Below the pieces are notes generated by a model. The model saw nothing but the letters and a program-made list of their open reading frames with translations. It made no database searches and had not been told where the DNA came from. The position numbers were made by a program, and so were the translations under genes. A stretch of 64,000 bases of DNA, from assembly GCA_040285825.1 (NCBI GenBank), contig JAUPSS010000012.1:558001-622000 (forward strand). The letters are read 5' to 3'. The stretch's first letter is position 1. Each line of letters begins with the position of its first letter. Source of the DNA: Eukaryota sp. TZLM1-RC (lineage: Eukaryota; Metamonada: BaSk clade). Of the stretch, positions 62,461 through 64,000 are shown piece after piece.

Positions 62461-64000
62461 GTGACGGGCAATTGGTCATTTGATAGAGTTCTCACATTCA
62501 TGCTGCCTACACTGTCTTTGGTCAACGCAGCTGGCATGAACATGTAAGAATCCTGCTGTGCCTTACACAGCCTATATTTGGAATCTCTTAGTTCAAGATA
62601 ACAGGATTGTTGATTTATAAATTGGTCATCAATAAGAACAATGTTGAAATTCTTGGATCGGAATAACTCAGGCTTAAAATATAATTGGAGCATTGTAGTT
62701 AGTGTACAGTTTTTACTACTACTACTAGTGAAAACATCTTCCAAATTATTAAATACAGATTCACAATCAGTTTCACCGTAAAGAAACAGAGTAGCTGCCT
62801 CTAAAGATAGATTTCGGTGGTCTTTCTCCACAACAGTTGCCAATGTAAAACAATCTGAATTATCATCATCTTCATCATGTTGCAACAATAGTCGCGATTG
62901 AGGAATTTTTGATATACTCAGCAACAGTATCATTATCCCAAACCAAATTTCGATCGTCAAAAAGATAACATCTTACTTATGAAGAAAAAAAGACCATATT
63001 CTACCAACTGCTAGTTGCTCATCATCAGACAATGCTTCAAAAACTGTGAGACAGCAAAAATTCTCCCATACTCGTAAAACCATGAATCAAATTGAAGGAC
63101 GGAATCTGGGGATTTTTCAACTAAAGAAATAAATAACTCATGTGTGAGATACTCGCTGGTGGAAAAACGGTTAGCCAAATCATTTCTACCCGAAAAATAA
63201 CAACAACAATATGTCAATAAAAATCCATGCGCTGCAAAAAGTAGACCCGGAATCCTCAGCCAATGCCTGTTGATAGGAAATCAACGAGAGATCCAAACAG
63301 TGTGCTCTCCTGGAATGCAAATTTTGAGCAAAATAACGGAATGTATCCCCTAGAATAGTGAAGAACTGAGAAATTTGACGTTCTTTAACAAAACCTTCAG
63401 GCACATCGTAATCTCCAAATTTTTCAACAATTTTGCCACTGTTGTTAAAAAAATACAAATGGCTTCATCTATAAGTTTTTCAACTTCGAATCCCTCTTTT
63501 GCACAAATTTTCAAAAACGAACATTGAAGCTGACTATATAATAATTCTGAAGGAAGATTTTCGCTAGTACATCGGATTAAAAAATAGAGATCAAAAGCAT
63601 CTTTTGGTTGAATTTTTAATTTTACCTCTTCGATTAAGAAATAACTTTCGAATAACCTTTATAAAAACAGAATGAAACCATGCTTCGCTTCCAGAATCCC
63701 AAAGAAGACGAAAAGCATTCATAATAGTTGATTCGCCAGAGTTGGTTGAAGAAGAACAAATTATTTCAGCAACAGTTCTATTTATACAAAATAGACCTGT
63801 ACCAGCTCCAACAGCAGGGAGAATAATTCTGTTAAAACAAGGCAACTTTTCAAAATTAGAATGAAATCTTTCAGAAGTGAATAAATCAAGGGAAATTGTT
63901 CTGATTTCCCAGTCACCGAAAACAAGACAATAAAATAGAAATAGTCCTTTATCTCGATCGTTCAGTTTCTTCCACATTGAATCGAGCAAACTCTTAACTG

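Larger units (their letters stand above)
61546..64000 (-). pseudogene. P-loop/TPR family protein, copy S3 (3' two thirds; split by miniature LTR element)
   Basis: Near-identical to S1/S2. It enters from the right edge, so its N-terminus is outside the window. It runs to the natural stop at 61546, but is interrupted between 62464 and 61625 by the 832-bp element. Additional one-base homopolymer differences break the frame (near 63895, 63615, 63445, 63235, 63080, 63040, 62960 and 62905). The insertion alone is inactivating: the last 25 or so codons are separated from the rest. Confidence 0.82.

Overview
The window looks like a nuclear contig of an intron-poor, AT-rich microbial eukaryote (protist). 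Long uninterrupted ORFs encode eukaryote-only proteins: a Prp5/DDX46-type splicing helicase, a eukaryotic Ser/Thr kinase, an RCC1-PH giant protein and a JTB-like membrane protein. They sit among Ty3/gypsy and restriction-like-endonuclease LINE retrotransposons. The standard genetic code fits all intact ORFs. A metamonad-like anaerobe is possible but is only a guess; no rRNA, tRNA or other diagnostic marker was seen.

Layout. 1-4.66 kb: 3' part of a Ty3/gypsy element (gag, protease, RT, RNase H, integrase, chromodomain-like tail, 3' LTR), with one frameshift in integrase and its 5' end outside the window. 4.7-9.75 kb: three decayed LINE copies. 9.85-12.24 kb: Prp5-like helicase. 13.9-15.05 kb: decayed gene with a glutamine-amidotransferase-like C-terminus. 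15.8-17.6 kb: protein kinase. 19.5-20.8 kb: multipass membrane protein, possibly MLO-like. 21.2-23.8 kb: a decayed gene visible only by piecing short frames together. 24.4-33.84 kb: a 3,147-residue protein with RCC1-type super-repeats, 34 copies of a 25-residue acidic repeat and a C-terminal PH domain. 35-37.4 kb: small secreted Cys-rich protein, JTB-like protein and dephospho-CoA kinase, the last two divergently transcribed.

From about 37.8 kb to the end the window is a mosaic of segmental duplications. They involve LINE fragments, an unclassified dispersed repeat (one copy split by a 574-bp TIR element with 8-bp target duplications) and a family of about 1,030-residue proteins with a degenerate P-loop-like middle and a TPR-like C-terminal part. 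There is one diverged plus-strand member (39.7-42.85 kb) and three near-identical minus-strand copies (46.35-49.44, 54.74-59.09 and 61.5 kb to the window end). One copy carries a 1,277-bp tandem duplication and another an 832-bp LTR-flanked miniature element. Both rearrangements break the gene at the same nucleotide position.

Most frameshifts in the near-identical copies are one-base homopolymer differences, whereas single-copy genes next door are intact. Part of the apparent pseudogenisation is therefore probably residual long-read error in repeats. The genes show no operon-like organisation. The unique left half is ordinary housekeeping and signalling genes; the right half is a repeat-driven gene-duplication zone.
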